Below are positions 39,684-49,485 of a DNA stretch of 64,000 bases, one piece after another. The notes under the pieces were generated by a model, which made no database searches, had not been told where the DNA came from, and was given only the letters and a program-made list of their open reading frames with translations. Both the position numbers and the translations under genes were made by a program. Origin of the DNA: DATATJ01 sp963789075 (lineage in GTDB: Bacteria > Acidobacteriota > Vicinamibacteria > Vicinamibacterales > CAVVIG01); assembly GCA_963789075.1 (NCBI GenBank), contig CAWBJQ010000002.1, positions 186,001 to 250,000 on the forward strand. The letters run 5' to 3'. The first letter of the stretch is position 1. Each line of letters starts with the position of its first letter.

Positions 39684-39775
39684 GTCCTGTGACGAGCGGG
39701 CCTGGTGATCGCCGCCGGGGTTGCAATCACGATCGCAGGGCGGCGCCTTACTGGGCGAGAGGGGCAGGAGGGGGC

Positions 39776-40267
39776 ATGACTCCGATCGATGTTCTGTTGT
39801 CGTTGATAGACGAGGCGTTTGATCACAAAGCGTGGCACGGTCCGACGCTGCTCGGTGCGATTCGCGGCGTGACCGCGGCGCAGGCCGAGCGGCGACCGGC
39901 GCGCGGACGCCACAGCATCCGCGAGCTCACGGTCCACGCCGCGTATTGGAAATACGCCGTGCGGCGCCGCCTCACTGGAGTCAAGCGCGCGTCGTTCGCG
40001 CTCGAGGGCAGCAACTGGTTCGACGGCGGCGGCACGCGTGCGTGGAAAGACGATGTGCGGCTGCTGGTCGACGAGCACGCGAAGCTGCGAGCGGCCGTTG
40101 CCGCGTTTCCCGCGCGCGCGCTCGACAAGCCGGTGGACGCGAAGCAGCAGACAGCCGTGTACACGATCCGCGGCATCGCCGCACACGACATCTATCACGC
40201 GGGGCAGATTCAGCTGATCAAGAAATTGCAGAAGGGCAGGATGGCAGGATGGCAGAAAGGGAGGTAA
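39776..40267 (+). CDS. DinB-family protein, 164 aa
   Basis: ATG 39776 follows GCAGGAGGGG, better than the frame's upstream start at 39671, which lies in the operator. Four-helix DinB/YfiT-like fold with three metal-ligand histidines: H43-region VHAAYWKYAVRRRL, and H-D-I-Y-H in GIAAHDIYHAGQIQLIKKL. DinB-superfamily proteins are metal-dependent, many being thiol transferases (bacillithiol, mycothiol) or of unknown role. The last residues (KGRMAGWQKGR) are encoded by low-complexity repeats. It diverges from the CGNR regulator gene. Confidence 0.8.
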   Translation: MTPIDVLLSLIDEAFDHKAWHGPTLLGAIRGVTAAQAERRPARGRHSIRELTVHAAYWKYAVRRRLTGVKRASFALEGSNWFDGGGTRAWKDDVRLLVDEHAKLRAAVAAFPARALDKPVDAKQQTAVYTIRGIAAHDIYHAGQIQLIKKLQKGRMAGWQKGR

Positions 40268-40330
40268 GCAATTCCTTCGGGCAATTCCTTTCTGCAATTC
40301 GCAGTCCTGCAATCCTGCAATTCTGCCGTG
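40216..40330. repeat. GCAGGAT / GCAATTC low-complexity inverted repeat
   Basis: GGCAGGATGGCAGGATGGCA at the 3' end of the DinB gene (about 40236-40255) is mirrored by TGCAATCCTGCAATTCTGCC downstream (about 40308-40328), roughly an inverted copy. Between them GCAATTCC occurs twice and GCAATTC again. Similar AGGGCGGGAAAGGCAGGAAG sequence closes the YfiT-like gene near 43634. Confidence 0.5.
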
Positions 40331-40334
40331 GGGC

Positions 40335-43045
40335 CTACATCGGCGGCTCTTCCCAGTAGTCGCAGCTGAACGCTGCCGCCTGCGAATACCACGGCGGCGC
40401 GGCGAGCCAGTCGTTGCCCGTGTCGCCGATCGGCGCGCCGGGCGGCGCGTCGGGCGGCGCCATCATGCGCGTCGGCTCCGCCGGCCGCTCGAGGAAGCGC
40501 TTGATGTCGGCCGCCATCAGCATGTGCTGCGCGCGGTCGGCGTCGGTCGTGCCCGGCGCCGTCTTGAATCGCGTCGCGAGCTGCGACAGCTTCAGCGACG
40601 CGATCGCGCGCACCTGCGGATTCGGCGCCGCCGTCGCGAGCCACGTCAGGCGATCGACGAGCACGCGCTCTTCGGCGCGCCGCACTTCCGCTTCGTAGCT
40701 GGTCGTGGCGACCGGCGCTCGAAGGTCGCCTTCGTCAGCCGATCGATCACTTCTTCGAGGCCGGGCAGCGCCGGATCGACGGCGTGCTGCGCCACCATGC
40801 GCGCGGCGCGATCGAGCTGCAGCATGAAGCCGATCGTCACGTCCGACGGCGACCGTCGCCGGCGTCAGCGGATCGAACGTGTCGCCGGTCGTGCGCGGGA
40901 ACAGCTCGCGGTGGCGACCCCAGCCCGGCGGCCGCGGCGGGATCGCGTCGAGCATCTGCTTCGGGATCGTCAGCTCGGACGGCTTCAGCGTCGCGGCGAG
41001 CGCGTCGAGCGCCTTGCGCTGATCTGCCGCCGGCTCCCACTTCGTCGGCGACGCGGCCGTCGCCGCGCATGCGCGTAGATGTAGTCCTGCCCGGCGACCA
41101 TCGACGCAGCCGACTCCACCGCGTAGCGGTGATACATGTAGATCGGCACGAGCGGCTCTTCGATCGTCGCCATCGGCTGCGCCGTTGCGAATCGTGTGCT
41201 CGCCGATGCGGTCGAGCGCGGCGCGGCGGATCTTCATCATCCGGTTCAGCTCGTCGGCCTGGTTCACGCCGTTCGACCACTGGTCGACCTTCGGATGCGC
41301 GTCCGTGTCCTGGTTCGTCAGGTAGCGCAGATCCTGCGCCCACGCCTCGTCGAGAATCTTGGTGAGCGCCGCTTGTCTCGTCGGTGCCCGTCGGGAACTG
41401 GCGATAGCCGTAGTTGATCGCGACCTTGTCCCAGTCGCCGATGCTGCTGCGGATAGGCGTTGCGTGAGATCGATGGTGCCGTCGGCCTTCAGCTCCTCGA
41501 GCGGATGCGGGTAGTCCATCACCGAGATCCAGCCCTTGGTGCTGTCGTAGTAGTTGTGGCCGAGGCCGAGCGTGTGGCCGACCTCGTGCGCCGCGAGCTG
41601 GCGGATGCGCTTGAGCGCGGTCTCGTACAGGATCGCCGGCTTCTCGCCGCCGTTCGCGTACGGCGAGAGCAGCCCCTCGAAGATCATGTAGTCCTGCCGA
41701 TCGCGCAGCGAGCCGAGCGTCACGGTGGCCTTGATGATCTCGCCGGTGCGCGGATCGGTGACCGCTGCCGCCCGAGCTCCAGCCGCGCGTCGAGCGGTGG
41801 ACCCAGTTGATCATGTTGTAGCGGATGTCCATCGGGTCGGCGCCCTCGGGCAGCACGTCGACCTTGAAGCGCGTTGCGGAAGCCGGCGGCTTCGAACGCC
41901 TGGTTCCACCAGCTCGCGCCTTCGACGAGCGCTTTCTTCACGTCCTCCGGCGCGCCCGAGTCGACCCAGTATTGAATCGGCTTCACCGGCGTCGCTCATC
42001 GCCGCGGTCGGATCCTTCTTCTCGCAGGCGATGGCGGCGGATGTAGTGCATCTGCCATCGGCTCGCCGATCGGCACGCTGTAGTCGACGAACGTCAGGCC
42101 GCCGTAGCCGGCGCGCGGATCGTCCCAGCGCGGCTTGTAGTTGTCGTCGGGCAGCTCGACCAGCGAGTAGTGCTCGCGCAGCGTGACCGCTTCCGCCGTC
42201 GGCGTCACGCTCGCGACGGAGCCCGAGAACAGGCCGCCGCCGCGTCCGCCGCCCGCGTGCCGCCGCCGCACCGCGGCCCGCTGCGCCCGCATCGTGATCG
42301 GCGGCGGACCCTGCACCGGGACCGCCGCCGCCGCCGCCGCGCCCGCCCGCCGCCTCGTTGGCGAAGGTCAGCGTCACTTCGATCTCGGTGTTCTTCGGGA
42401 AACGCCTTCGTGCGCGGCATGTAGAACGCGCTGCGCGTGCGATCGACGCGATAGGTGCCGGGACGCAGCGCGTTGCCCGCGCCGTGGCCGTCGCGCAGCA
42501 GGAAATCGGTCGCGTCGACGAGCACGTGCCCGTTGCTTTCGGCCGCCGACCGTGAAGCCCCAGAGAATCGACTTCGCGAACGAATCCTCGACCGACTTGC
42601 GCTCGGCGGGATTCGGGCTCGTCGAGCGGAACGACTCGTTGCCCTGCACCAGCAGCACCTTCGGGCCGACGCGCTGGAACGAGACGACGCGGCCCTGTCC
42701 GCCCTGGCCGCGATCGAGCCCGATGTCGTTCGATCCGAGACCGGCGGCCAGGCCGGTGGATAGCAGGAAATCGGAATCGAAGCCGTCGGAATTTCGAGGA
42801 ACATCGATGCCGGTGCGCTCGTCCCAGTAGAGCGGGAAGTAGCCGTCGATTTTCTGCATGCCGGTCGTGCGCTCTTCGATCGTGCCGATGCGGCCGGCTT
42901 GCGCTCCACCGGCGGCTCCACCTGCGCCGCCGCCGCGTTGTCCGCCGCCGGCGGCCTGGACCTCGCGTGCCTGCGGTGAGTGCGCCTGCGGCACCAGAAT
43001 CATGAATGACACGACGACGCCAAAGATAACGGATGCTTTGAACAT
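40335..43045 (-). CDS. Secreted zinc-dependent metalloprotease, DUF5117/DUF5118 type (many frameshifts)
   Basis: Predicted exported protease (MFKASVIFGVVVSFMILVPQ). The metzincin zinc site HEVGHTLGLGH is read at about 41555-41590 (AAHEVGHTLGLGHNYYDSTK), with downstream NQDTDAHPKVDQWSNGVNQA and TPRPPGWGRHRELFPRTTGD and a C-terminus ending AAAFSCDYWEEPPM at 40335. The N-terminal part contains MQKIDGYFPLYWDERTG and YYTGLAAGLGSNDIGLDRGQ-like sequence, typical of the acidobacterial zinc-dependent metalloprotease family (about 850-900 aa). At least eight frame changes occur (for example near 42780, 42550, 42400, 42000, 41880, 41770, 41440, 40850, 40720). Sequence on either side of each stays family-like. 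Confidence 0.75.
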
Positions 43046-43113
43046 AATAGGGAAGCCTCGCGCGCGCATTGTATCGCGGCTGGGCTCCGCTTGCAGTGTT
43101 CAAGGAGACAAAC

Positions 43114-43660
43114 ATGGACGATCTCGAACAGCTTCGCTATCCGGTGGGACGGCTGCCGCGGCGCTCGACGCCGCTGGACGCGCGCGAGCGCGCCGCCTTC
43201 ATCGCCGACGATCGAGGAAGCGCCGGCACGATTTCGGTCGCTGGTGGCCGGCCTGACCGATCCGCAGCTCGACACGCCGTATCGGCCCGGCGGCTGGACG
43301 ATCCGCCAGGTCGTGCATCACGTGCCCGACAGCCACATGAACGCGTACGTGCGCATGAAGCTGGCGGTTACCGAGGACGCGCCGTCGATCACGACGTACG
43401 AAGAGGCGCTGTGGGCCGAGTTGCCCGAAGCGAAGACCGCTCCGATCGAGATGTCGCTCGCCCTGCTCGAGGCGCTGCACACGCGGTGGGTGATGTTTCT
43501 GCGTGCGCTGCCGGAATCAGATTTCAGCAAGCCGTTCGTGCACCCGCAGTGGGGCCGTGTCACCGTTGACGAGTCGATCACCATGTACGCGTGGCACTGT
43601 CGGCATCACGCGGCGCACATTGCGGGGGCAGTGGAAGGGCGGGAAAGGCAGGAAGGGTAG
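43114..43660 (+). CDS. YfiT/DinB-type metal-dependent bacillithiol transferase-like protein (one frameshift)
   Basis: ATG 43114 follows AGGAG. The N-terminus reads DDLEQLRYPVGR and PLDARERAAFIA. Near 43205 the frame changes, and the body follows: TIEEAPARFRSLVAGLTDPQ, WTIRQVVHHVPDSHMNAYVR and WGRVTVDESITMYAWHCRHH. The three family histidines (H in VVHHVPDSHMN and HCRHHAAHIAG) would bind one metal. YfiT-type proteins transfer bacillithiol or hydrolyse thiol adducts; members outside Firmicutes have unknown thiol partners. A second DinB-superfamily gene lies at 39776. Confidence 0.72.
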
Positions 43661-43728
43661 AAAGGGCAGGGCTGAGGGCACGGAGAGTGCATCCTTCAGA
43701 TGCGGCATCGGGCTCACCAGGAGGGATT

Positions 43729-44181
43729 ATGCGGGCACTACACATCCTCGGCCGGACGATCTTCGGCGGGTATTTCCTTTACAACGGCATCCATCATTTC
43801 CAAGAGACGGAAATGTTCAGTCAGTACGCGGCGCACAAAGGCGTCGCCGCCCCCTCGCTCGCGGTTCAGGCCTCGGGCGCCCTGCTGGTCGCGGGCGGGT
43901 TGAGTGTCCTCGCCGGCGCCCGGCCTCGCCAGGGCCTCGCCGCGATTATCGCGTTCCTCATACCGGTCTCCCTGCAGATGCACCGCTTCTGGGAGATCGA
44001 GGACCCACAACAGCGCGCGGGCGAGATGGTGAACTTCATGAAGAACATGGCGCTCGTCGGCGCCGCGTTGACGATGATGCAGATCCGCGAGCCGTGGCCG
44101 GCGAGCGTCGACAGCGCACGCCGCGAAGAAGAAATGTTCGTCAGACTCGGCGGCCGCGACCTTCGCTCATTGCCCGCGTAG
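43729..44181 (+). CDS. DoxX-family membrane protein, 150 aa
   Basis: ATG 43729 follows AGGAGG. Four membrane helices: RTIFGGYFLYNGIHHFQET, VQASGALLVAGGLSVLAG, LAAIIAFLIPVSLQM and MKNMALVGAALTMMQ. The pattern (R-x-x-x-G-x-x-F-x-x-x-G-x-x-H/K and a final K-N-x-A-L-x-G-A-A-L) is that of the DoxX/SURF4 group, often tied to redox enzymes or stress. The soluble tail is short (ARREEEMFVRLGG). It ends 2 bp before the convergent glycosyltransferase gene. Confidence 0.78.
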   Translation: MRALHILGRTIFGGYFLYNGIHHFQETEMFSQYAAHKGVAAPSLAVQASGALLVAGGLSVLAGARPRQGLAAIIAFLIPVSLQMHRFWEIEDPQQRAGEMVNFMKNMALVGAALTMMQIREPWPASVDSARREEEMFVRLGGRDLRSLPA

Positions 44182-44183
44182 CC

Positions 44184-45243
44184 TTATATATTCAGCACCG
44201 ATTCGTCAGATCCTCCGATCGCCACGCCGACATCGGACAGGGTGTCCGCTCGCCAAGCCGGACCGTCGCCGATCGGCTGCTTGCGATCCGCCCACCGCTG
44301 GCGCACGACTCCCGCGAAAAAGCAGAGCCACAGCTCGTGCTCGAACGCCAGCGCTTCGTCTCGTCGTATCGCGTGCCAGATCAGGCTGCGCGTCGAGAGC
44401 ATCGCCTTGCGGATCAGATACACGGGAACCCCACCGATCGAACGTTCGCCGGCGTGCGGCGGCTGCTGCAGCTCCGGCTCTTCCATGTCGAAGCCGCCAT
44501 AGCGGTACAGCGTGGCCCGGCTGATGCCGTGCCAGTAGAGCCATCGGCGGAAATACTTCTTGGCCAGACGTTCGGGCGACACCAGGTGATGGACGACCAT
44601 CTCCGGCAGATAGAATCCGCGCGCGCCGGCCGCGCGGGCGCGCAGGTGCCACTCGCGCTGCGCCTGATTCCGCAGCGTGCCCGTTTTGCGGCCAAGCCGG
44701 TTGTCGAACAGACCGACGCGCTCGAACACCTCGCGCCGATAGGCGACGTTGACGCCGAGCGGCCATGAGATCCCGACGTCCGAATTCCCGCACGCGATCG
44801 CCGTGGTCCAGCAGGGCGACCACTTTTGTGTGGAGCCCATTGTGCTCGGCAAGCCAGTTCGGCTTGACACCGCCCCAGAGCGGCAGCACCCGGCCGCCCA
44901 CAAACGCACAGCCGTAACGGCTCAGCCCGTCCACGGCGTGTTCGAGCCAATCGGTCTCGAAGCGCGCATCGTCGTCGCTCGCGGCGATCACCCGGCCCGT
45001 CGCCATCCGAATGCCGGCATTCAGGGCAGCGTACTTCCCTTCCTCGCCCTCGTATAGATACCGAAGTGGAAAGGGATACGCTTTGGCTGCATCGTTCACG
45101 ACTTTGCGAGTCGCGTCGGTCGATTTGTTGTCGACGACGATCAGCTCTGCAGAACCCGGACATCTCACGGTCGCGAGGCTGTTCAGCGTGTCTCGCAGCT
45201 CGTTGGCGCGATTTGCGGTGCAGATCAGAATCGAGACATCCAT
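44184..45243 (-). CDS. Glycosyltransferase family 2 (one frameshift)
   Basis: Start at 45243 (MDVSILICTANRANELRDTL) within a longer frame. The GT-A fold continues with PGSAELIVVDNKSTDATRKV, EGKYAALNAGIRMATGRVIA and ASDDDARFETDWLEHAV (D-D-D metal site). Near 44775 the frame changes: SDVGISWPLGVNVAYRREVF then EVGLFDNRLGRKTGTL-like acceptor region, AGARGFYLPEMVVHHLVSPE and YGGFDMEEPELQQP. It ends with a hydrophobic segment (AFEHELWLCFFAGVV). This is an inverting sugar transferase of the exopolysaccharide/lipid-glycosylation type; its acceptor is unknown. Confidence 0.8.
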
Positions 45244-45361
45244 GTCCGGCTCAGCTCGTTCGCAATTGCCGCGCCAAACATAAGGAATTCCCGAGTGTCG
45301 GAACAAGGATTGCTCCACGACTGGCGGGAGCTCGACGGTGGTTGTGTCGCAAGGCAGCACG

Positions 45362-45829
45362 ATGGGTATCACGCGACGGGTGTTTCTGAACCTCATTTTC
45401 GGCGGCCTCATCCTCGGCTCGGCGTACGACATCCTCACCGATCAGGAGCATTGGCCGTTCTCGCAATATCCGATGTTTTCCAGTGAGTGGCGCAGCCCGA
45501 CGTTCACGTGGCTGCGGCTGTTCGGCGTGACGGCCGACGGACGCGAGGTGGCGCTGGCGTCGAACCGGTTCATCGCGCCGTTCGATCTGTCGCGTCTGCC
45601 CAAGGCCTTGAGGCGCATGCTGGACGAGCGCGACGGATCGGCGCGAGTCGTCACCGCGGTTCGCGACTGTCTCACGCGATACGAGCAGCTGCGCGCGCAG
45701 CACCGGCACGACGGGCCGCCGCTCACGGGGATGCGCTTGTACGAGGTGGAGTGGCGAATCGATCGCCACGTGTCGAATGTCGATCGTCCGGAGCGCCGCA
45801 CGCTGATCACCGAGGTCGCGCGGCCGTGA
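45362..45829 (+). CDS. Single-TM hypothetical protein next to the HTTM gene, 155 aa
   Basis: ATG 45362 starts a hydrophobic anchor (MGITRRVFLNLIFGGLILGS; the frame itself opens at 45338). The conserved-looking EHWPFSQYPMFSSEWRSPTF follows, then an acidic-basic cytoplasmic or periplasmic domain (GREVALASNRFIAPFDLSRL; TAVRDCLTRYEQLRAQHRHD). Proteins with a W-P-F-x-x-Y-P-M-F motif commonly neighbour HTTM-domain proteins. Its stop is 12 bp before the HTTM start, so the two probably form one operon. Function unknown. Confidence 0.62.
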   Translation: MGITRRVFLNLIFGGLILGSAYDILTDQEHWPFSQYPMFSSEWRSPTFTWLRLFGVTADGREVALASNRFIAPFDLSRLPKALRRMLDERDGSARVVTAVRDCLTRYEQLRAQHRHDGPPLTGMRLYEVEWRIDRHVSNVDRPERRTLITEVARP

Positions 45830-45840
45830 GGCACGCGAAC

Positions 45841-46854
45841 ATGGGAGACGCAGCTCGCGCGGTCGCACGGCGTTGGAATCATTTCTGGTTCGAGCCGGGG
45901 CCTGCGTCGACGCTGGGCATCTGCCGCCTTTTGTTTTTCGGCATGCTGTTCGTCTGGCAGCTGCCGCACGATTTCAGTCCATGGGGCGGATACGCCTCCG
46001 TCTTCTGGATGCCGATCTGGCTGTTCCAGGCGCTCGGCATTCCACTCGTGGCGGCGTCGACCCTTGGATGGCTGCAGGCGGCGTGGAAGGTGTCGCTGCT
46101 GTTGAGCGCGATCGGGTTGTTCACGCGGCCCGCGATGGTCGTGGCGTTCGCGCTCGGCACGTATCTGCTGGGGCTGCCGCACAATTTCGGTCAGACGCAG
46201 CACTTCGACACCCTGGTCGTCTTCGCGTCTGGTGCCCTCGCGCTGTCGCGTGCCGGCGACGCGTGGTCGATCGACGCGCTGATCGCCTCCGTCCGGAGCG
46301 GCGCGGTGTCCGCGCCGCCCGACCGTGACGAATACACCTGGCCGATTCGATTCGTCTGGGTCGCGATGGCGCTCATCTTTTTCGCGGCGGGCCTCTCGAA
46401 GTGGCGACACGCGGGCCTCGCGTGGATCTTCTCGGACAGCTTTTCGCTGACGCTGCTGCGGCAGCAGTACCACATCTCCGACGGCGATCCGCTCACCACG
46501 TGGGGCGTCGTCATCGCGCATCATGCCTGGGCGGCGCACGCGATGGCGGCTGCCGCGATCATGCTGGAGACGCTGTTTCCACTGGTCCTGTTCAGCCGTT
46601 GGGCGCGGCTGGTGCTCGTGCCCGCAGGTCTGCTGTTCCTCGTCGGCATCCGCCTGCTGATGGGCCCGACGTTCGAGCAGTTCATGATGTGCTACGTGTT
46701 CTGGATTCCCTGGGCGCAGGTCGGCGACCGGCTCAGGCAGCGACTCAGCATCCGTGCAGCGCGACACGCTCTGCCGTCTCGGCCCCGCCGATTCAGCTCG
46801 ACGTCCAGTCATCCTCTGATCGCGATTTCGCCAGCACGTCCGCAAACCCTCTAG
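45841..46854 (+). CDS. HTTM-domain integral membrane protein, 337 aa
   Basis: ATG 45841. HTTM (horizontally transferred transmembrane) domain related to vitamin-K-dependent gamma-carboxylase. Conserved landmarks: WFEPGPASTLGICRLLFFGM, TLGWLQAAWKVSLLLSAIGL, GLPHNFGQTQHFDTLVVFAS, FVWVAMALIFFAAGLSKWRH and the E-x-x-F-P-L motif in LETLFPLVLFSRWARLVLVP. Around seven membrane helices. Some relatives carboxylate or modify lipids or proteins, but for bacterial HTTM proteins the reaction is not generally established. The tail after helix 7 is Arg/Ser-rich. A longer frame from 45487 is the shadow of the preceding gene. Confidence 0.75.
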   Translation: MGDAARAVARRWNHFWFEPGPASTLGICRLLFFGMLFVWQLPHDFSPWGGYASVFWMPIWLFQALGIPLVAASTLGWLQAAWKVSLLLSAIGLFTRPAMVVAFALGTYLLGLPHNFGQTQHFDTLVVFASGALALSRAGDAWSIDALIASVRSGAVSAPPDRDEYTWPIRFVWVAMALIFFAAGLSKWRHAGLAWIFSDSFSLTLLRQQYHISDGDPLTTWGVVIAHHAWAAHAMAAAAIMLETLFPLVLFSRWARLVLVPAGLLFLVGIRLLMGPTFEQFMMCYVFWIPWAQVGDRLRQRLSIRAARHALPSRPRRFSSTSSHPLIAISPARPQTL

Positions 46855-46974
46855 AACCCTGGCATCCTGTGTCTCTTTGTGTGGCAGTCCTTGCTGAGTG
46901 CGGCCGACGGCGGTGCTTACGGCCATGACGCTCACGCTGGCCGCGTGGTCGTGGCCGCAGACCGGCTCGCACTG

Positions 46975-48312
46975 ATGTCGCGAGCCGGCCACGCCGGATT
47001 CCGCCGCGAGCTGGGTTTGCTGGATTCGGTGGTCGTCGTCGCTGGCGGCATCGTCGGCGTCGGCATCTTCGCCAATCCATCGAACGTCGCGCGCGTCGTC
47101 CACGATCCAGTCTTGATCCTGCTCGTTTGGGCGCTGGGCGGCGGGGTCGCGCTCGTCGGCGCTTTCGTGTGGGCGGAGCTGGCGTCGCGCTATCCGCACG
47201 TCGGTGGACAGTACGTCTACCTCCAGCGCGCCTATCCGCCCGTTGTCGGGTTTTTGTACGGCGTCGCGCTGTTGTTCATCATCAACGGCGGATCGCTGGC
47301 CGCCGTGTCGATTCTGTTCGCGACCTACGTGGATCAGTCGTTCGTGACGCTGGGTCCGTCGGGCGTTCGGATGGCTGCCGCGGCGGCGCTGCTCACGTTG
47401 ACCGCCGTGAACGTGGTCGGCGTTCGCGCGGGGGCGCGGACGAACAATGCCCTGATGGCGGCCAAGCTCGCCGGTATGATTGCTCTCGTCGCGATGGCAT
47501 TGACGCACGGCGTAGCGCCAGCCAGCGATTTCAACCTGTCGCCAGCGATCGTGATGCACGGCGCGTCGCCGCAGATGATTCTGACGGCGCTCGTCCCGAT
47601 TCTCTTTGCGTACGGCGGATGGCAAAGCTGCGCGAACATCGCCGCGGAAATCAAAGATCCGGCGCGCAACCTCGCGCGCGCCAACGTCCTCGGCGTCATC
47701 GTGGTCGTCGCACTGTATCTGTCGCTGAACATCGCCTATCTGTGGGTGCTGACGCCGTCGCAGGTTGCGGCGTCGCCGGCGCTCGCCGCCGACGTCGCGC
47801 GCGCTGTTGCGGGCACAGCCGGCGCGCACTTCGTCGCACTGCTCATCGTCGTGTCGAGCCTGGGTTTTCTGGCGGTGGTCATCCTGACCGGACCGCGCCT
47901 CTATTACGCGATGGCGGTGGATGGGTTGTTCTTCGGCCGGGCGGCGCGGCTGCATCCGCGATTCCAGACGCCGGTGTTCGCCCTCTGGTTTCAGGCGGCG
48001 GTCTCGGTCGTGCTCCTGACCACGAACACGTACGATCAACTGCTATCGTACGTGGTGTTCGCCGACTGGCTGTTCTTCGGGCTGACGGCCGGCGCGCTGC
48101 TCATCGTGCGGGGGCGCGAGCCGTTGCCAGGCGCCGGGATCGCCCTCGTGCCTGGGCATCCGTGGACGACGATGCTGTTCATCGCGGTCGCGGCGGGCGT
48201 GGTCGTGAACGGCTTCGTGGTGTACACCGCGCAGTCGCTGATTGGATCCGCGATCCTCCTGGCGGGCGCGATCGCGTTTTTCATGATTCGACCACGAAAA
48301 GGGACGGGTTAG
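46975..48312 (+). CDS. APC-family amino-acid permease, 445 aa
   Basis: Twelve-helix amino acid/polyamine/organocation transporter. The first helix carries the substrate-binding G-I-V-G-V-G-I-F motif (VVVVAGGIVGVGIFANPSNV). It continues with VWALGGGVALVGAFVWAELA, SRYPHVGGQYVYLQRAYPPV and, in helix 6, LFAYGGWQSCANIAAEIKDP and NIAYLWVLTP. The APC signature is complete. I use ATG 46975 because the frame upstream (from 46879) reads through low-complexity sequence; no clear ribosome-binding site precedes it. Substrate unknown; the adjacent downstream gene is an aminotransferase. Confidence 0.82.
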   Translation: MSRAGHAGFRRELGLLDSVVVVAGGIVGVGIFANPSNVARVVHDPVLILLVWALGGGVALVGAFVWAELASRYPHVGGQYVYLQRAYPPVVGFLYGVALLFIINGGSLAAVSILFATYVDQSFVTLGPSGVRMAAAAALLTLTAVNVVGVRAGARTNNALMAAKLAGMIALVAMALTHGVAPASDFNLSPAIVMHGASPQMILTALVPILFAYGGWQSCANIAAEIKDPARNLARANVLGVIVVVALYLSLNIAYLWVLTPSQVAASPALAADVARAVAGTAGAHFVALLIVVSSLGFLAVVILTGPRLYYAMAVDGLFFGRAARLHPRFQTPVFALWFQAAVSVVLLTTNTYDQLLSYVVFADWLFFGLTAGALLIVRGREPLPGAGIALVPGHPWTTMLFIAVAAGVVVNGFVVYTAQSLIGSAILLAGAIAFFMIRPRKGTG

Positions 48313-48316
48313 TTGT

Positions 48317-48338
48317 GGCGCAGGACTTCAGTCCTGCC
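48317..48338. repeat. Family A palindrome copy
   Basis: GGCGCAGGACTTCAGTCCTGCC (48317-48338) contains the perfect palindrome AGGACT-TC-AGTCCT. It lies directly after the APC permease stop (48312) and 10 bp before the aminotransferase start, consistent with a terminator-like or REP-type element. Confidence 0.7.
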
Positions 48339-48348
48339 AAGGTAATGA

Positions 48349-49452
48349 ATGACGTTTCCCGAGCTCGCATACATCCGCTGGGCGAAGGCACTGCCGTCCG
48401 TCAAGATCAACCTGGCGCGCAGCGGCATCGATCATTGCCCGCCGTCGCTGCTGCGATTGACCGCTGCGGATCTCGTGACCACGCTGCCGGTCAAATACGG
48501 CTACGCGCCGCTGCGCGACGCGATTGCGCGGCGGTACGGCGTCGGCGCCGACCAGGTGTTCACCGTGTCCGGCGGTGCGAGCTTTGCGAACTGGATCGCA
48601 TGTGCGGCCGCGCTGGACGGCGCGCCGCGCCACGCCGACGTCATCGTCGAGCAGCCGACGTACGAGCCGCTGCTGAAAATCGTCGAAGCGCTCGGCGGGC
48701 GGATCCGGCGGCTCGATCGGCGGTTCAATGACGGCTACGCGATCGACTTGGATCGCTTTCGATCGATCGTGACGCCCAGAACGCGTCTGGCGATCGTCAC
48801 GAATCTTCACAACCCGTCGGGCGCGCGCATCGACTCGGATACGCTGACGAGGATGGCCGCGATCATGGCGCGCGTGAAAGGCGTGCTGCTCGTGGACGAG
48901 GTGTACCTCGAATGCGTGTTCCGCAGCCGGCCGCAGTCGTGCGTGCACGCCGGGCCCAATGTCATCACGACCAACAGCCTGACGAAAGCGTACGGGCTCG
49001 ACGGCTTGCGCGCGGGCTGGATTCTCGGACCGGCGGCGCTCGTCCGCCGAGCCGGGACGATCAACGACATCATGACCAATAATGGCGTGGCGCCTGGCGA
49101 GCGGATGGCGCTGGCGGCGTTCCGCCACCGGCGGGACCTCGATCGACGGGCGCACGCGCTGCTCGATCCAAACCTCGAACGGCTGCGCGCCTTCTTCGCG
49201 CGCGAATCGCGGCTCAGGGCGCTCCTGCCGACCGGCGGCAACGTCGCCTTCCCGCGTCTGCCGCGGGGCATCAGCGGCGATGCACTCTCTGCGCACCTGT
49301 TGAAGCACTATTCGACGCTGGTGGTGCCCGGGCGTTTTTTCGAGTCGCCGCGGCACATCCGAATCAGTTATGGCACGCGTCCGGCCGTCGTCGCGCGCGG
49401 GCTCGCGAACATCTCGAGCGCGCTCGACGATTTCGTCGGCGCGAACGGATGA
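48349..49452 (+). CDS. PLP-dependent aminotransferase, class I/II, 367 aa
   Basis: Fold-type I aminotransferase. Schiff-base lysine K213 in TTNSLTKAYGLDGLRAGWIL; Asn in VTNLHNPSGARI (about 151-160), and D183 with Y186 in LLVDEVYLECVF bind the cofactor ring and phosphate. Length and the C-terminal substrate-carboxylate arginine region (SPRHIRISYGTRP) are normal for the AAT-I subgroup. Substrate is not decidable from sequence; relatives include MalY-like, LL-diaminopimelate and histidinol-phosphate enzymes. It follows an amino acid permease on the same strand. Confidence 0.85.
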   Translation: MTFPELAYIRWAKALPSVKINLARSGIDHCPPSLLRLTAADLVTTLPVKYGYAPLRDAIARRYGVGADQVFTVSGGASFANWIACAAALDGAPRHADVIVEQPTYEPLLKIVEALGGRIRRLDRRFNDGYAIDLDRFRSIVTPRTRLAIVTNLHNPSGARIDSDTLTRMAAIMARVKGVLLVDEVYLECVFRSRPQSCVHAGPNVITTNSLTKAYGLDGLRAGWILGPAALVRRAGTINDIMTNNGVAPGERMALAAFRHRRDLDRRAHALLDPNLERLRAFFARESRLRALLPTGGNVAFPRLPRGISGDALSAHLLKHYSTLVVPGRFFESPRHIRISYGTRPAVVARGLANISSALDDFVGANG

Positions 49453-49485
49453 CCGGCGGTTCACGTATCTTCCAATGAGGTAGTC

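Noticed and set aside
45442..48039. An 865-aa antisense frame rich in Arg, Asp, Gln and His
   Set aside because: It lies opposite the HTTM and APC permease genes, has composition typical of antisense shadows in high-GC DNA, and no motif.
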